This document shows, piece by piece, positions 1 through 9,103 of a DNA stretch of 64,000 bases; positions within the stretch are counted from its first letter, which is position 1; each line of letters opens with the position of its first letter. The translations under genes were made by a program, and so were the position numbers. The notes under the pieces are model-generated. The model was given only the letters and a program-made list of their open reading frames with translations. It was not told where the DNA came from and ran no database searches. Source of the stretch: Chitinophaga hostae (GTDB lineage: Bacteria > Bacteroidota > Bacteroidia > Chitinophagales > Chitinophagaceae); the NCBI RefSeq assembly GCF_018224885.1, contig NZ_JAGTXB010000007.1, positions 1 through 64,000 of the forward strand, given 5' to 3'.

Positions 1-15
1 TTTATTTATAACAGG

Positions 16-1503
16 CTATTTTCTTCCTCTTAACTTATTAATCGTCGTATATACCGTACTGTTAATATCGTCCGACACCCTGAACACCAGTATCAGCGAA
101 ACAAATATCGCAGCGAACAACGCACCTCTGACAGCAATATCAAAGATCGGGTGTATCATAAACGGCAGCCACATAGTGCCGAAATAAGCTACCAGCGCCA
201 CTCCTATCGCCTTCACCGTATCCCGTGTAAATGGCTGTAAGCCAAACTTTATCCAGATAAACAGGTACCGGAGTAAATTAAACACGAAGATGGAAATCAA
301 CTCCGCATAACCAGACCCTATCATTCCATAGTCATGGATCAGGAAGTAGTTCAACGGGAAAGATAATGCCAGCAACACAACAGAACTATATAAATCATAA
401 CGCCAGAAACGCGAAGTAGCCAGCACCTGGCTGTTCAACCCCGTTCCCATATCGATCACCCTCGCTAAACCCAGGTATAATAACACATATTTTCCCTGGC
501 TGTAACCCTCCGGCAACAACCGGAAAAAACTATCAATGTTCAGCCAGATGATCAGAAAAATAAACAACCCGTAAACTAACTGCAGCAACGACGACTTCGT
601 ATACACCTCATCTATCTTCTTCATATCCCGTTCCTTCCAGGCCTGTGCCAGTACCGGCAAACCAATGGCGGAAATGCTGCGCTGCGGAATCAATATCAGC
701 ATGGACACATAGGTAACAACCACAAGATAGGCTACATCCCCGAGCCCTTTGGTACTGGCCAGGATAAGCGGCGCTATATTCTTCGCCAGCAACGAAAACA
801 AGGTGGCGCCCAGCAGTGACAAGGAGTACGTAGCCATCCTCCCGGACAACCGGCGCGTAACCCGGCTCACTCTAAACGTAAAGTGCAGGTAGTGATGCTT
901 ACGCAGGTATACCAGCAACGCCACCAACAGCACCCCATATAAAAGAGAAAACAACCAGAAGAAAGTATCGAGACTGATCCATTTAAAATAATAGATCACC
1001 ATTAATAGGGTAGTGAGTAAACGCAGTAACACCTCCTTCAGAAAATTAGGGAATACCGACAGATGCCGGGAACCGCTGTAACTCTCCAGAACGCCGAACA
1101 ACGCAAATAAGAAAACATTAGGATATAAGAGGTAGAAATAATCGATAAACAAGCGTGAGTTCTCAATATAGGCATTGATTATCATACCCTTAAAAAAGAA
1201 AGTACCCGTCACAAACAAGGCAAACCCCACTACCGTAGCCAGCAGCGCCCAGGTTAACATATCGTTATCTTTATCCTTCAGGTGGCCGGAATAATAAGGG
1301 AAAAACCGGCTGATGGTAGGCACCGAACTCAGGGTACAGATGGGCACCATGATCATGGCAATTTCCGGTAACAGGCGGGTCAGCGCAAACTGCTCATCCC
1401 CGAATATATGGGGAAACAGGAAAACAATATTAATACCTCCTACCGCAAACCCCAGGTAAATCAGTATTGTTGAATTAATGCTCTGTTGCTTTATTACGCC
1501 CAT
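16..1503 (-). CDS. Wzx-like polysaccharide flippase (MOP superfamily)
   Basis: A 495-residue polytopic protein with about 12-14 hydrophobic segments along its whole length and no soluble domain. Size and pattern fit the oligosaccharide flippase branch of the MOP superfamily, which moves undecaprenyl-linked glycan units across the inner membrane. The N-terminal part, with a helix GGINIVFLFPHIFGDEQF followed by a PTISRFFPYY segment, resembles Bacteroidota lipopolysaccharide or exopolysaccharide flippases. The start is the ATG at 1501-1503, divergent from the corA-like gene with an 89-base gap. The stop lies 16 bases from the window edge, so downstream partners are not visible. The substrate cannot be read from the sequence. 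Family assignment is good; the exact glycan is unknown. Confidence 0.8.
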   Translation of the reverse strand: MGVIKQQSINSTILIYLGFAVGGINIVFLFPHIFGDEQFALTRLLPEIAMIMVPICTLSSVPTISRFFPYYSGHLKDKDNDMLTWALLATVVGFALFVTGTFFFKGMIINAYIENSRLFIDYFYLLYPNVFLFALFGVLESYSGSRHLSVFPNFLKEVLLRLLTTLLMVIYYFKWISLDTFFWLFSLLYGVLLVALLVYLRKHHYLHFTFRVSRVTRRLSGRMATYSLSLLGATLFSLLAKNIAPLILASTKGLGDVAYLVVVTYVSMLILIPQRSISAIGLPVLAQAWKERDMKKIDEVYTKSSLLQLVYGLFIFLIIWLNIDSFFRLLPEGYSQGKYVLLYLGLARVIDMGTGLNSQVLATSRFWRYDLYSSVVLLALSFPLNYFLIHDYGMIGSGYAELISIFVFNLLRYLFIWIKFGLQPFTRDTVKAIGVALVAYFGTMWLPFMIHPIFDIAVRGALFAAIFVSLILVFRVSDDINSTVYTTINKLRGRK

Positions 1504-1578
1504 TTATATATAAATAAAATTATCTATCCCTTGATGTGCAATATTACACCAAATGCAAACAGGATTCAACATTTTAAC

Positions 1579-1586
1579 TACCTTTG
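1579..1586 (+). promoter_or_regulatory. -7 box (TACCTTTG) of the corA-like gene
   Basis: Matches the Bacteroidota -7 consensus TAnnTTTG. It ends only 6 bases before the ATG at 1593, so transcription would begin at or within a few bases of the start codon, predicting a leaderless or nearly leaderless mRNA. No convincing -33 TTG was found. Confidence 0.55.
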
Positions 1587-1592
1587 CGCCCG

Positions 1593-2531
1593 ATGATCCA
1601 GTATTTCACAAATATAGATTCCAAAACTGTAGAAATAAAACAGCCGGATAACGGTGTCTGGGTAAATATTACCCCTCCCCTTAAACAGGCTGAATTTGAA
1701 CAGTTATCCGAGGAATTGGGCGTTCCCCTCGACTTCCTCACGGATTCCCTGGATATTGACGAAAAGGCAAGGTATGAGCTGGAAGACAATGTAAAACTCA
1801 TTGTACTGAAAACGCCTACCGAAAACAATTCGATCAACGAAAGTGAAGCCTTCTATATCACGATCCCGATTGTGATAATCCTGACCCACCACCAGATCAT
1901 TACCGTGAATTCCTTTGATAACACCGCTATCAAAAAGTTCCTGAATACTTTTCATAACCGCTCTCCCGAAAAAAGGAATATGATGGTGCTGAAAATATTC
2001 GAGAAGGTAGTCATCAACTTCCTGGATTACCTGAAAGAAATCAACCAGCGCAGAAATATGCTGGAAGCCAAGCTCTACGACTCCAACCGGAACGAAGAGC
2101 TGTTGGGTATTATGCGGATCCAGAAAAGCCTGGTATATTTTGTAACCGCCCTGCGCAGTAACGAACTCCTGCTCATGAAGCTGGAACGTACCAATTTCCT
2201 CGGACTCAATGAAGATGAAAAGGAATTCCTGCAGGATCTGATCGTAGATACCTCGCAGGCGCTGGAAATGGCCAACGTATATACCAATATCCTCAGCAGT
2301 ACCATGGATGCCTTTGCCAGCATCATTTCCAATAACCTCAACGTGGTGATGAAGCGGCTTACCTCTATCACCATCATCCTTACCTTTCCCATGCTGGTGG
2401 CCAGCATCTATGGCATGAACGTAGATATTCCCTATCAGCATACCATGCACGCTTTTTATATACCGGTCATTCTTTCCATCGCCATTTCTGTGGTGATCAG
2501 CTGGTATTTTATGAAGAAGAAATGGTTCTAA
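1593..2531 (+). CDS. corA: CorA-family magnesium/divalent cation transporter
   Basis: A 312-residue protein ending in two transmembrane helices. The first ends in YGMN (GMN at residues 274-276), the signature selectivity motif of CorA channels, and the chain closes with the basic tail KKKWF. The N-terminal 240 residues are the charged cytoplasmic funnel with long helices, as in the family. CorA forms homopentamers that import Mg2+, sometimes Co2+ or Ni2+. A TTG nine bases upstream (1584) is also in frame, but the ATG at 1593 fits better because the -7 box overlaps the TTG. The next gene (Nudix) starts 18 bases after the stop, so the two may be co-transcribed. Substrate preference is inferred from family only. 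Confidence 0.9.
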   Translation: MIQYFTNIDSKTVEIKQPDNGVWVNITPPLKQAEFEQLSEELGVPLDFLTDSLDIDEKARYELEDNVKLIVLKTPTENNSINESEAFYITIPIVIILTHHQIITVNSFDNTAIKKFLNTFHNRSPEKRNMMVLKIFEKVVINFLDYLKEINQRRNMLEAKLYDSNRNEELLGIMRIQKSLVYFVTALRSNELLLMKLERTNFLGLNEDEKEFLQDLIVDTSQALEMANVYTNILSSTMDAFASIISNNLNVVMKRLTSITIILTFPMLVASIYGMNVDIPYQHTMHAFYIPVILSIAISVVISWYFMKKKWF

Positions 2532-2549
2532 CCCTATCAACACAATAAT

Positions 2550-3002
2550 ATGCAAACTGGATTTAACGTAAGAGTATACGGTATCATGATCAACGACCAG
2601 CAACAGGTGCTGGTAAGCGATGAGTATATCCGTGGGGGTTATTATACCAAATTCCCCGGCGGCGGACTTGAATTCGGGGAAGGTACCCTGGAATGTATTG
2701 TAAGAGAATGGCAGGAAGAACTGGGACAGGATGTAAAAGTAGTGGAGCATATCTATACCACCGACTTCTTCCAGATCTCCGCTTTTGACAACGAAACACA
2801 GATTATTTCCATCTACTACCTCGTTACACCTGCCTCTCCTTTCACTGCCAACGTAGGCGCTACCCCGTTTGATTTTACCATACCCGAAGGCGCAGAAGAA
2901 GTAGAGCGGGCCCGCTGGATAGACTGGAACGAATTTTCAGCCGAAGCGGTTACTTTACCGATCGATAAAGTCGTAGCAGATATCATCAAAGATAAATATT
3001 AG
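2550..3002 (+). CDS. Nudix hydrolase
   Basis: A 150-residue single-domain protein with a complete Nudix box GX5EX7REUXEEXGU at residues 38-60 (REWQEELGQ at 52-60). The glutamates of REWQEE coordinate the metal used to cleave a nucleoside diphosphate linked to another moiety. The rest is a typical alpha/beta/alpha Nudix fold with a WIDWNEF segment near the C-terminus. Substrate cannot be assigned: this group covers sugar nucleotides, dinucleoside polyphosphates and oxidised nucleotides. It follows the CorA-like gene by 18 bases on the same strand. The stop codon (TAG) lies 11 bases before palindromic element A. Confidence 0.88.
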   Translation: MQTGFNVRVYGIMINDQQQVLVSDEYIRGGYYTKFPGGGLEFGEGTLECIVREWQEELGQDVKVVEHIYTTDFFQISAFDNETQIISIYYLVTPASPFTANVGATPFDFTIPEGAEEVERARWIDWNEFSAEAVTLPIDKVVADIIKDKY

Positions 3003-3013
3003 GAGCGGAGAGG

Positions 3014-3204
3014 GAGCGCCTTCGGCGCTTGTCTTTGGGCAGGATTTAGATGATTAAGATGATTATTGTGATTTTATTTCTTTTTTTGAAAGATGATTTC
3101 TTTCATGTGAAGCATTCAGCAACAGGATAAAGATATAGATCAGAAAAAGGTGAAATCATAATAATCATCTAAATCCTGCCCAAAGACAAGCGCCGAAGGC
3201 GCTC
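3014..3204. repeat. Palindromic element A (type 1, terminal GCGCC hairpins)
   Basis: A 191-bp intergenic palindrome. It begins GAGCGCCTTCGGCGCTTG and ends with the reverse complement of that string. Inside, both arms carry GTCTTTGGGCAGG, followed by GATT units spaced every 9 nt. The left arm has four units; the right arm has lost one 9-nt unit. The asymmetric apex (about 3076-3148) contains a CTTTTTTTGAAAGATGATT stretch shared with B and C. It lies between the convergent Nudix and queuosine-transporter genes. The right flank TGAGTAAAGCG is identical in element B and contains the stop codon of the neighbouring gene in both cases. No ORF or transposase lies inside. Confidence 0.9.
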
Positions 3205-3216
3205 AATAGTCGCGCT

Positions 3217-4023
3217 TTACTCATTCGTCACCGGTTCTTCGAACGGATGCTCTTTCCCCATGGCAGCAGCCTTCATTTTCTTAGCGGTATCATGTCCCAG
3301 GTAACGGTCTACCCGGTGTTCCAGTAAATAGATCAACGGCGTGAGCACTACTGCCAATACAAATTTATAGCTGTAGTTCACCATACAGATAGCCAGCACC
3401 CGCTGCCAGCTCCAGTTATTACCCAATTTAAACGCAATGTACAATACAATAAAACTGTCGACCAGCTGCGATACCACGGTAGATCCCGTAGCCCTCAGCC
3501 ATACATGCTTTTCACCGGTGCGTTTCTTAATCCGGTGAAATACGGTCACATCTACAATCTGGCTCACCAGGAAAGCCGTTAAGCTACCCAGGATGATCCA
3601 CATGCCCTGCCCGAATATGCTGGTGAAAGCCGTTTGCATATCAGGTACGCCATCTGCGGCCTTGCTGCCTATCCACCATCCGTCTGCCGGCACGCTCATG
3701 GCTACCAGGAACATAATAAAGGCATAGGAAATCAGCGCCACCGCTATATACGAAATACGACGCACCGCTTTGGGACCGAAGTATTCATTCACAATATCCG
3801 TCATCACAAACTCAAGCGGCCATAACAATACCCCTGCCGTAAGCGTGTAAGACAACCCGCTTTCTCCAAACAGGGAAAAGGTATGTACCGGCAGCCCCAG
3901 TAATTTTTCGAGGGAAAACAACTTACCGCCTATGCATTCTGCAATCAGCGCGTTGGCCACAAAAAAACTGGTGAAGATCACAAACAGTTTTGTGGGCTTA
4001 TCGTTTAAAAGATTCCTGATCAT
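3217..4023 (-). CDS. Queuosine precursor transporter (YhhQ/VUT family)
   Basis: A 268-residue membrane protein with about six hydrophobic segments. The family signature is clear: an N-terminal KLFVIFTSFFVANALIAE helix, then FVMTDIVNEYFGPKAVRR, and later a SQIVDVTVFHRIKKRTG loop and STVVSQLVDSFIVLYIAF. This matches the YhhQ (DUF165/VUT, TIGR00697-type) transporters that import preQ0 or preQ1 for tRNA queuosine. Start is the ATG at 4021-4023, directly adjoining the stop of the upstream 93-residue membrane protein, so the two are one operon. The stop TAA sits in the TGAGTAAAGCG string that flanks element A. Which queuosine precursor is carried is not determinable from sequence. Confidence 0.9.
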   Translation of the reverse strand: MIRNLLNDKPTKLFVIFTSFFVANALIAECIGGKLFSLEKLLGLPVHTFSLFGESGLSYTLTAGVLLWPLEFVMTDIVNEYFGPKAVRRISYIAVALISYAFIMFLVAMSVPADGWWIGSKAADGVPDMQTAFTSIFGQGMWIILGSLTAFLVSQIVDVTVFHRIKKRTGEKHVWLRATGSTVVSQLVDSFIVLYIAFKLGNNWSWQRVLAICMVNYSYKFVLAVVLTPLIYLLEHRVDRYLGHDTAKKMKAAAMGKEHPFEEPVTNE

Positions 4024-4305
4024 TTAATAATTAACTATAAGTTGAAATATAAAAATGGCAATGTTGAGTAAATATAACCAGGGCGGTAAAGATGACCATT
4101 GTATTTTTTTTAACAACAGCAACACACCCGTCAGCACACAAACCAACCCATTCAAAGGGAAAGCAATCCCCACACCCAATACCAGCACATGATTGACCAC
4201 CGTATCCAATGAATGGTCATATACCGTAATACGCAGGATTTCACTGATGAGAAAGCACAGATTGCATATAAATGCAAATTTTAAGAGGAACCGGATCCAG
4301 CGCAT
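4024..4305 (-). CDS. Small three-helix membrane protein of unknown function
   Basis: A 93-residue protein that is nearly all hydrophobic, with likely membrane segments near residues 5-27, 40-65 and 72-92 and a basic N-terminus (MRWIRFLLK). I do not recognise the family. Its stop codon directly adjoins the start codon of the queuosine-precursor transporter, which suggests tight co-expression and perhaps translational coupling. It diverges from the YfhO-like gene with only 62 bases between starts. A function as a transporter accessory subunit is possible but rests on position alone. Confidence 0.65.
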   Translation of the reverse strand: MRWIRFLLKFAFICNLCFLISEILRITVYDHSLDTVVNHVLVLGVGIAFPLNGLVCVLTGVLLLLKKIQWSSLPPWLYLLNIAIFIFQLIVNY

Positions 4306-4331
4306 ATTGAAATTTCGGATAAATTACAGTT

Positions 4332-4339
4332 ATTTTTGT
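4332..4339 (+). promoter_or_regulatory. -7 box (TATTTTTG) of the YfhO-like gene
   Basis: Fits TAnnTTTG and lies 28 bases upstream of the ATG at 4368, giving a 5' leader of about 20 nt. No -33 element was identified with confidence. Confidence 0.45.
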
Positions 4340-4367
4340 TTCTTTAAAACTAAATCCAAAATATCCG

Positions 4368-6857
4368 ATGAAGCAAAACTGGCTAAAAGCCATTCTTCCG
4401 CATCTTGCAGCAATAGGTATCTTCCTGCTGCTCGCAGTGATGTATTGTTCTCCCGTCCTGGAAGGCAAAGTTGTTAACCAGGCCGACATGAAGAATGTGG
4501 AGGGAATGGCGAAAGAGGCAAAGGACTATTACGAAGCAACCGGTGAACGTCCCCTATGGACCAACAGCATGTTCTCGGGCATGCCCTCCTATGTGATATA
4601 TACCGGTCCGGGTACCAATAAAATGGGGTATATGAACTGGGTTATCACCCTGAAAACCCCCTTCCCTATTAATATGTTGTTCCTGGCCATGATGAGCATG
4701 TACCTGCTCTTATGCATCCTCGACTTTAAATACTGGATCCGCGTAATGGGCGCCATCGCCTTTGCCTTTTGCTCGTACAACGTGATCATCATCGATGTGG
4801 GCCACGTCACCAAAATGTTCGACATCGCCCTGATGCCTGCTGTACTGGCCGGTATCATCCTTACCTACCGTGGTAAACTGCTGACCGGCGCCGCCTTAAC
4901 CGCATTGGCTACCGGGATGCTCATCTACAATAACCACCTGCAAATCATCTATTATACACTGATTATGGTGGCCTGCCTGGCTGTTGGCGCTTTTGTTCAT
5001 GCCCTTCGGGAGAAACAACTGCCACAGTTCTTTAAAGCCTCCGGTCTGCTGGCCATCGCCGGCGCCCTTGCCGTACTCACGTCTATGGACAGCCTGCTGA
5101 TGCTCCGCGAGTATACCGACTATACCATGCGCGGCAGCAAATCTGAGCTGACCCTGGATCAGGGCGATGTGGCGCAAAAGAAATCAACAGGTCTCGATAT
5201 CGAATACGCATACGACTGGAGCTATGGCAAAGCAGAATCAGGCACACTCCTGATCCCAGGCTATGCAGGTAATTCCTCCGGCCAGAAACTAAGCACCACT
5301 TCCCACTTTGCAGAGCAAATGCAAAGTCTCGGCGTACCCGCGGCACAGGTAGAACAGTTCCTCGATCAGCAGAAACTTCCATTATACTATGGCGCACAGT
5401 CAAAAGGCACTTCGGGCCCGGTATATGTGGGCGCTATTATCTGCTTCCTTTTCGTATTATCATTACTGTTAGTAAAGAGCTGGCACAAATGGTGGCTGAT
5501 TGCCGTAACCGTTGTTGGATTTATACTGGCATGGGGAAAGAACCTGGCTTTCATCAACGACTTCCTGTTCTATCACCTCCCCTTATATAATAAGTTCCGC
5601 GCGCCGGCACAGGCGCTGGTACTGCCTTCCCTCACCTTTGTAGTACTCGGATGCTGGGGCCTGCAGGAAGTAGCCGATGGCAAACATACCAAAGCGGAAC
5701 TGCTGAAAAAACTGAAACAAGCCCTGCTGATCACCGGAGGCGCCATCATCGGCTTTATCCTGATCACCAACTTCTTTGTAGGCTTCAGCAGCGCCAGCGA
5801 TGCCAATATGATCTCCTATTTTGCACAGGCCATGGGTGGCGAAGAAAACGCCAAACTCCTGATCCGCGCACTGGAAAAAGACCGCAGCAGCTTATTGCTG
5901 AAAGACAGCTTCCGCTCCGCGATATTCATCGCCATCGCCGCCGCCGCCATCTGGGCATTCCTGGAAAACAAAATGAAATGGCAGGTAGCTGCATTGGTGA
6001 TCACCGCAGCGGTAGCGATCGACTTGCTGCAGGTAGACAGAAACTACCTCAACAGCGAGAGCTTCGTGGATGACATGAGCTATATGCAGGCGATGCAGCC
6101 CTCTCCGGCCGATCAACAGATCAAACAGGATCCTGATCCGTATTACCGCGTATTCAATCTTACCACCGCGCCGTTCGACGATGCCTCTCCTTCCTATTTC
6201 CACAAAAACATCGGCGGTTACAGCCCTGCCAAATTGTGGATCTACCAGGATCTCATCACCCACCAGATCTCCAAACAAAATATGCACGTGCTGAATATGC
6301 TCAACACGAAATATTTTATTGTTCCTGATCAAAAAAGCGGACAACCTATTGCACAACGTAACCCGGATGCTTATGGCAACGCATGGTTTGTAAAAGATAT
6401 CATCTGGGCGCCCGATGCCAATACGGAAATGAAAACGCTGGACTACCTGAATACCCGCGACTCTGCTGTGATCGACAAACGTTTCACACAACAGCTGGGC
6501 AATTTCAAAACACACGCCGATAGCGCTGCCGTGATCAAACTCACCAAATACGGGCCCAATAAACTGGAATACACCACGCACAACACACAGGATGGCTTCG
6601 GCGTATTCTCTGAAATATACTACCCTGCCGGCTGGAAAGCATTCATCGACGGGCAGCCAGCAGACATCATCCGTACCGACTATGCGCTGCGCGGATTGAA
6701 AATTCCTGCAGGCGACCACAAAGTTGAAATGCGGTTTGAACCGACTACCGTCTTCACCGGTTTGAAGATTGCAGGCATCTCTTCTACCCTGTTATTATTA
6801 CTGGTGGTAGTGATTTTCGGATGGGCATTTTATAAGGAGTTAGCTGGTAGCCGTTAG
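4368..6857 (+). CDS. YfhO-family multispanning membrane protein
   Basis: An 829-residue protein with an N-terminal helix, an extracytoplasmic segment containing WTNSMFSGMPSYVIYTG, about ten further transmembrane helices, and a large C-terminal soluble region (about residues 575-800) before a last helix. This layout and the FSGMP-type loop match the YfhO family (PF09586), GT-C-like proteins proposed to glycosylate teichoic or lipoteichoic acid in Firmicutes; the Bacteroidota role is not established. The last residues (LAGSR) and the stop are encoded by a 7-nt TAGC repeat that runs on into the flank of element B, so the natural C-terminus may have been altered. It is followed convergently by a glycosyltransferase operon. 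Confidence 0.8.
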   Translation: MKQNWLKAILPHLAAIGIFLLLAVMYCSPVLEGKVVNQADMKNVEGMAKEAKDYYEATGERPLWTNSMFSGMPSYVIYTGPGTNKMGYMNWVITLKTPFPINMLFLAMMSMYLLLCILDFKYWIRVMGAIAFAFCSYNVIIIDVGHVTKMFDIALMPAVLAGIILTYRGKLLTGAALTALATGMLIYNNHLQIIYYTLIMVACLAVGAFVHALREKQLPQFFKASGLLAIAGALAVLTSMDSLLMLREYTDYTMRGSKSELTLDQGDVAQKKSTGLDIEYAYDWSYGKAESGTLLIPGYAGNSSGQKLSTTSHFAEQMQSLGVPAAQVEQFLDQQKLPLYYGAQSKGTSGPVYVGAIICFLFVLSLLLVKSWHKWWLIAVTVVGFILAWGKNLAFINDFLFYHLPLYNKFRAPAQALVLPSLTFVVLGCWGLQEVADGKHTKAELLKKLKQALLITGGAIIGFILITNFFVGFSSASDANMISYFAQAMGGEENAKLLIRALEKDRSSLLLKDSFRSAIFIAIAAAAIWAFLENKMKWQVAALVITAAVAIDLLQVDRNYLNSESFVDDMSYMQAMQPSPADQQIKQDPDPYYRVFNLTTAPFDDASPSYFHKNIGGYSPAKLWIYQDLITHQISKQNMHVLNMLNTKYFIVPDQKSGQPIAQRNPDAYGNAWFVKDIIWAPDANTEMKTLDYLNTRDSAVIDKRFTQQLGNFKTHADSAAVIKLTKYGPNKLEYTTHNTQDGFGVFSEIYYPAGWKAFIDGQPADIIRTDYALRGLKIPAGDHKVEMRFEPTTVFTGLKIAGISSTLLLLLVVVIFGWAFYKELAGSR

Positions 6858-6867
6858 CTATTAGCAA
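6840..6867 (+). repeat. 7-nt TAGC repeat overlapping the YfhO-like stop codon
   Basis: Four successive units with a 7-nt period: TTAGCTG, GTAGCCG, TTAGCTA, TTAGCAA. Because 7 is not a multiple of 3, consecutive TAGs fall in different reading frames, so any frame is closed within 21 nt. The coding sequence passes two out-of-frame TAGs and stops at the third. The same arrangement ends the FAD/Fe-S gene at 48254-48288. Confidence 0.7.
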
Positions 6868-6873
6868 AATGCA

Positions 6874-7090
6874 GCGGAGGGGAGCGCCTTCGGCGCTTGT
6901 CTTCGCCCAGGATTAATATGATTGTGATGATTAAACTGATTATATTTCTTTTTTGAAAGATGATTACCTTCTGCTGAAAGCATTAGCCAGCAGGATAAAG
7001 ATATCAATTTGAAAAAGCTAAAATCAGTATAATCATCACAATCATACTAATCCTGGGCAAAGACAAGCGCCGAAGGCGCTCCCCTCCGCT
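6874..7090. repeat. Palindromic element B (type 1)
   Basis: A 217-bp palindrome. Both ends carry the extended box AGCGGAGGGGAGCGCC followed by the TTCGGCGCTTGTCTT hairpin half. Unlike A and C, both arms read GCCCAGG rather than GGGCAGG, a paired copy-specific change. Four GATT units at 9-nt spacing lie in each arm, differing at about two positions between arms. The apex contains a small inner hairpin, CTGCTG pairing with CAGCAG. The element fills the gap between the convergent YfhO-like and GT2 genes, ending 4 bases from the GT2 stop. Confidence 0.9.
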
Positions 7091-7094
7091 TTAC

Positions 7095-7850
7095 TCAATA
7101 TCGTTTCGAAAAAATATACCGCAACCCGATAAACAAATGATGCGCAAAATTGGGAATATGCCCATAGTACCGGCTCAATATCTTATACCGCTCTTTCCAC
7201 GCCAGCTGCTGATGTTGCTTGGAGGTGCCTCCTACCCTGAACCGGGCCACCACCTGCCGGCTATTACAGATATTACGGGATGCTTTCAGGGTACGGATCA
7301 TCCAGTCTATATCTGCACAAACCTTATATTGCAAATCGTACAACGGGCTCAGACTGCGACGGATAATATACGCCTGATGCGATACCACCATACCATGTTT
7401 TAAGCTCTTCCAGGTAAGCTGATCCGGCACTTTATGCGGAGTTTGTTCGGAACGTAACCCTATGTCCACGCCATTTTCATCCATAAACATAGCTTCGCCG
7501 TAATATACATCGGCATCGGCGCATGCCGCCAACATTTTACTGACCACCTCCTTATCTGCCAGTACATCGTCCGCATTCAGGAACAACAGGTATTCGCCTG
7601 TTGCCAGTTGCATTCCTTTGTTCATGGCATCATACAAGCCTTTGTCCTTTTCAGAGATCACGGTGGCAATACGCGAACGGTACTTTTCAATCACTTCCAT
7701 GGTATTGTCCCTGGAAGCGCCATCCACAATAATGTATTCAATATGCGGATATGTTTGCGCCAGCACACTCTGGATAGTGCTTTCAATAAATTTGCCGGCG
7801 TTGAAACATACCGTGATAATGCTCAATACCGGAAACGAGGGTTTGTTCAT
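7095..7850 (-). CDS. Family 2 glycosyltransferase (GT-A fold)
   Basis: A 251-residue protein with the GT2 start PVLSIITVCFNAGKFIESTI, IIVDGASRDNT near residues 40-50 and the metal-binding LNADD around residue 92. No transmembrane segment is evident. It belongs to the colanic-acid/WcaE-like subgroup by general appearance; donor and acceptor sugars are unknown. It is the last gene of a minus-strand operon: the GT4 gene ends 8 bases upstream. Its stop TGA lies within the TGAGTAAAGCG flank shared by elements A and B. A role in making a cell-surface polysaccharide is inferred from the neighbours. Confidence 0.88.
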   Translation of the reverse strand: MNKPSFPVLSIITVCFNAGKFIESTIQSVLAQTYPHIEYIIVDGASRDNTMEVIEKYRSRIATVISEKDKGLYDAMNKGMQLATGEYLLFLNADDVLADKEVVSKMLAACADADVYYGEAMFMDENGVDIGLRSEQTPHKVPDQLTWKSLKHGMVVSHQAYIIRRSLSPLYDLQYKVCADIDWMIRTLKASRNICNSRQVVARFRVGGTSKQHQQLAWKERYKILSRYYGHIPNFAHHLFIGLRYIFSKRY

Positions 7851-7858
7851 TTAATTAT

Positions 7859-9100
7859 TTATAGTGGTTCCTTTACCACGGATTGAAACAATTCATAGTA
7901 TTGCCGGGCTACTACCTGCATGCCAAAATGCTGTTCTATATAGGTTCTGGCTGTTTTCCCAAATTGCCGGCAGGCAGCCGGATCGTTTAACAACGATAAT
8001 GTAAGTGAAGCAAACTGTTGCTGGTTGCCCGGGGAAATCACATACCCCGTTTCTCCATGCTTTACAATTTCCCGGCAGCCACCTACATCAAAAGTAATGC
8101 AGGCCGTTTCACAACTGCCTGCTTCTATTAATACATTCGGCAAATTATCTGCCTTAGTAGGATAAAAGAAAATATCGCCGGCGCTGTAACACTGCATCAT
8201 CTTCATGGTGTCGCTCACATAGCCGGTATACACGCACTGCAGGTGTTTGAAGGTACCCGGCAGCCGGTCCTTTCCTATCATCAGCAAATGCACGGGGCGG
8301 TCCAGCTGTTCATCCAGCAAATGCAGGATCTTCAGCAGTTCTGCGCCGCCTTTAAACTCAGAATTAAAGAGGCGTTCAGATACAAAGGTGATCACCTGCG
8401 CATCTGCCGGCAAGCCCAATGCCTGCCTCGAGGCCGCTTTATCCTGTGGCCGGAAATAATCCGTGTCAATAGGGTTGGGAATATGAAACAGTGGTTCTTC
8501 TCTTGTCAACGGACTTTCCAGGGTCATATTGTACAGCCATTCCGATGGTGATACAATATGCAGATCGCTGGCTGCATACAGCCGCTGCTTTCTTTTCATC
8601 AGGTAATTTCCATTGGGCAGGCCCATCGCGGGCGAATGTTTATGCTCCGATTTGCCCGCTCTGCCGGCTTTCCAGCTGTTGTCGCCAAAGGTATGCGCTG
8701 CGTTGCCGGTCAACGCCCACATATCATGCAGCGTCCATACAATAGGGGCTACAGCAGACAACCGCGGCAATAACGACGCATCAAAATAACCGCCGTGAAT
8801 ATTATGAAGACTAATCACATCGGGCTGAAACGCACGCGCCGCACGCATAATAGCCGGTGATGAAAATGGAAAATAGAGATATTGTAATCCTACCCGGTTG
8901 CTGAGCACATTGAGTCCCCTTTCTATCACATTACGCACCATCCCCGGACGGGTAGGCGTTGCCGCCGCCGATGCTGTATGCGTACCCACCAGGAAATGAT
9001 TCTCTGTATGGTAATACGCCGCCAGCCCTTCCGCTATCCGTTGCGCAGCAATTGCCGCACCTCCGCTGTTCTCATATTTATTGATAAAAAGTATCTTCAC
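7859..9100 (-). CDS. Family 4 glycosyltransferase (GT-B fold)
   Basis: A 413-residue protein starting MKILFINKYENSGGAAIAAQRIAEGL, the glycine-rich N-terminal loop of GT4 enzymes. It continues with SLHNIHGGYFD and LHDMWALTGN, typical of the WcaC/colanic-acid-like group, and ends with a C-terminal Rossmann domain containing ADNLPNVLIEAGSCETACITFDVGG, where the E (of the EX7E pair) contacts the nucleotide sugar. It follows the deacetylase gene by 3 bases and precedes the GT2 gene by 8, so the operon is tightly packed. Sugar specificity is not readable. Confidence 0.88.
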   Translation of the reverse strand: MKILFINKYENSGGAAIAAQRIAEGLAAYYHTENHFLVGTHTASAAATPTRPGMVRNVIERGLNVLSNRVGLQYLYFPFSSPAIMRAARAFQPDVISLHNIHGGYFDASLLPRLSAVAPIVWTLHDMWALTGNAAHTFGDNSWKAGRAGKSEHKHSPAMGLPNGNYLMKRKQRLYAASDLHIVSPSEWLYNMTLESPLTREEPLFHIPNPIDTDYFRPQDKAASRQALGLPADAQVITFVSERLFNSEFKGGAELLKILHLLDEQLDRPVHLLMIGKDRLPGTFKHLQCVYTGYVSDTMKMMQCYSAGDIFFYPTKADNLPNVLIEAGSCETACITFDVGGCREIVKHGETGYVISPGNQQQFASLTLSLLNDPAACRQFGKTARTYIEQHFGMQVVARQYYELFQSVVKEPL

Positions 9101-9103
9101 CCG

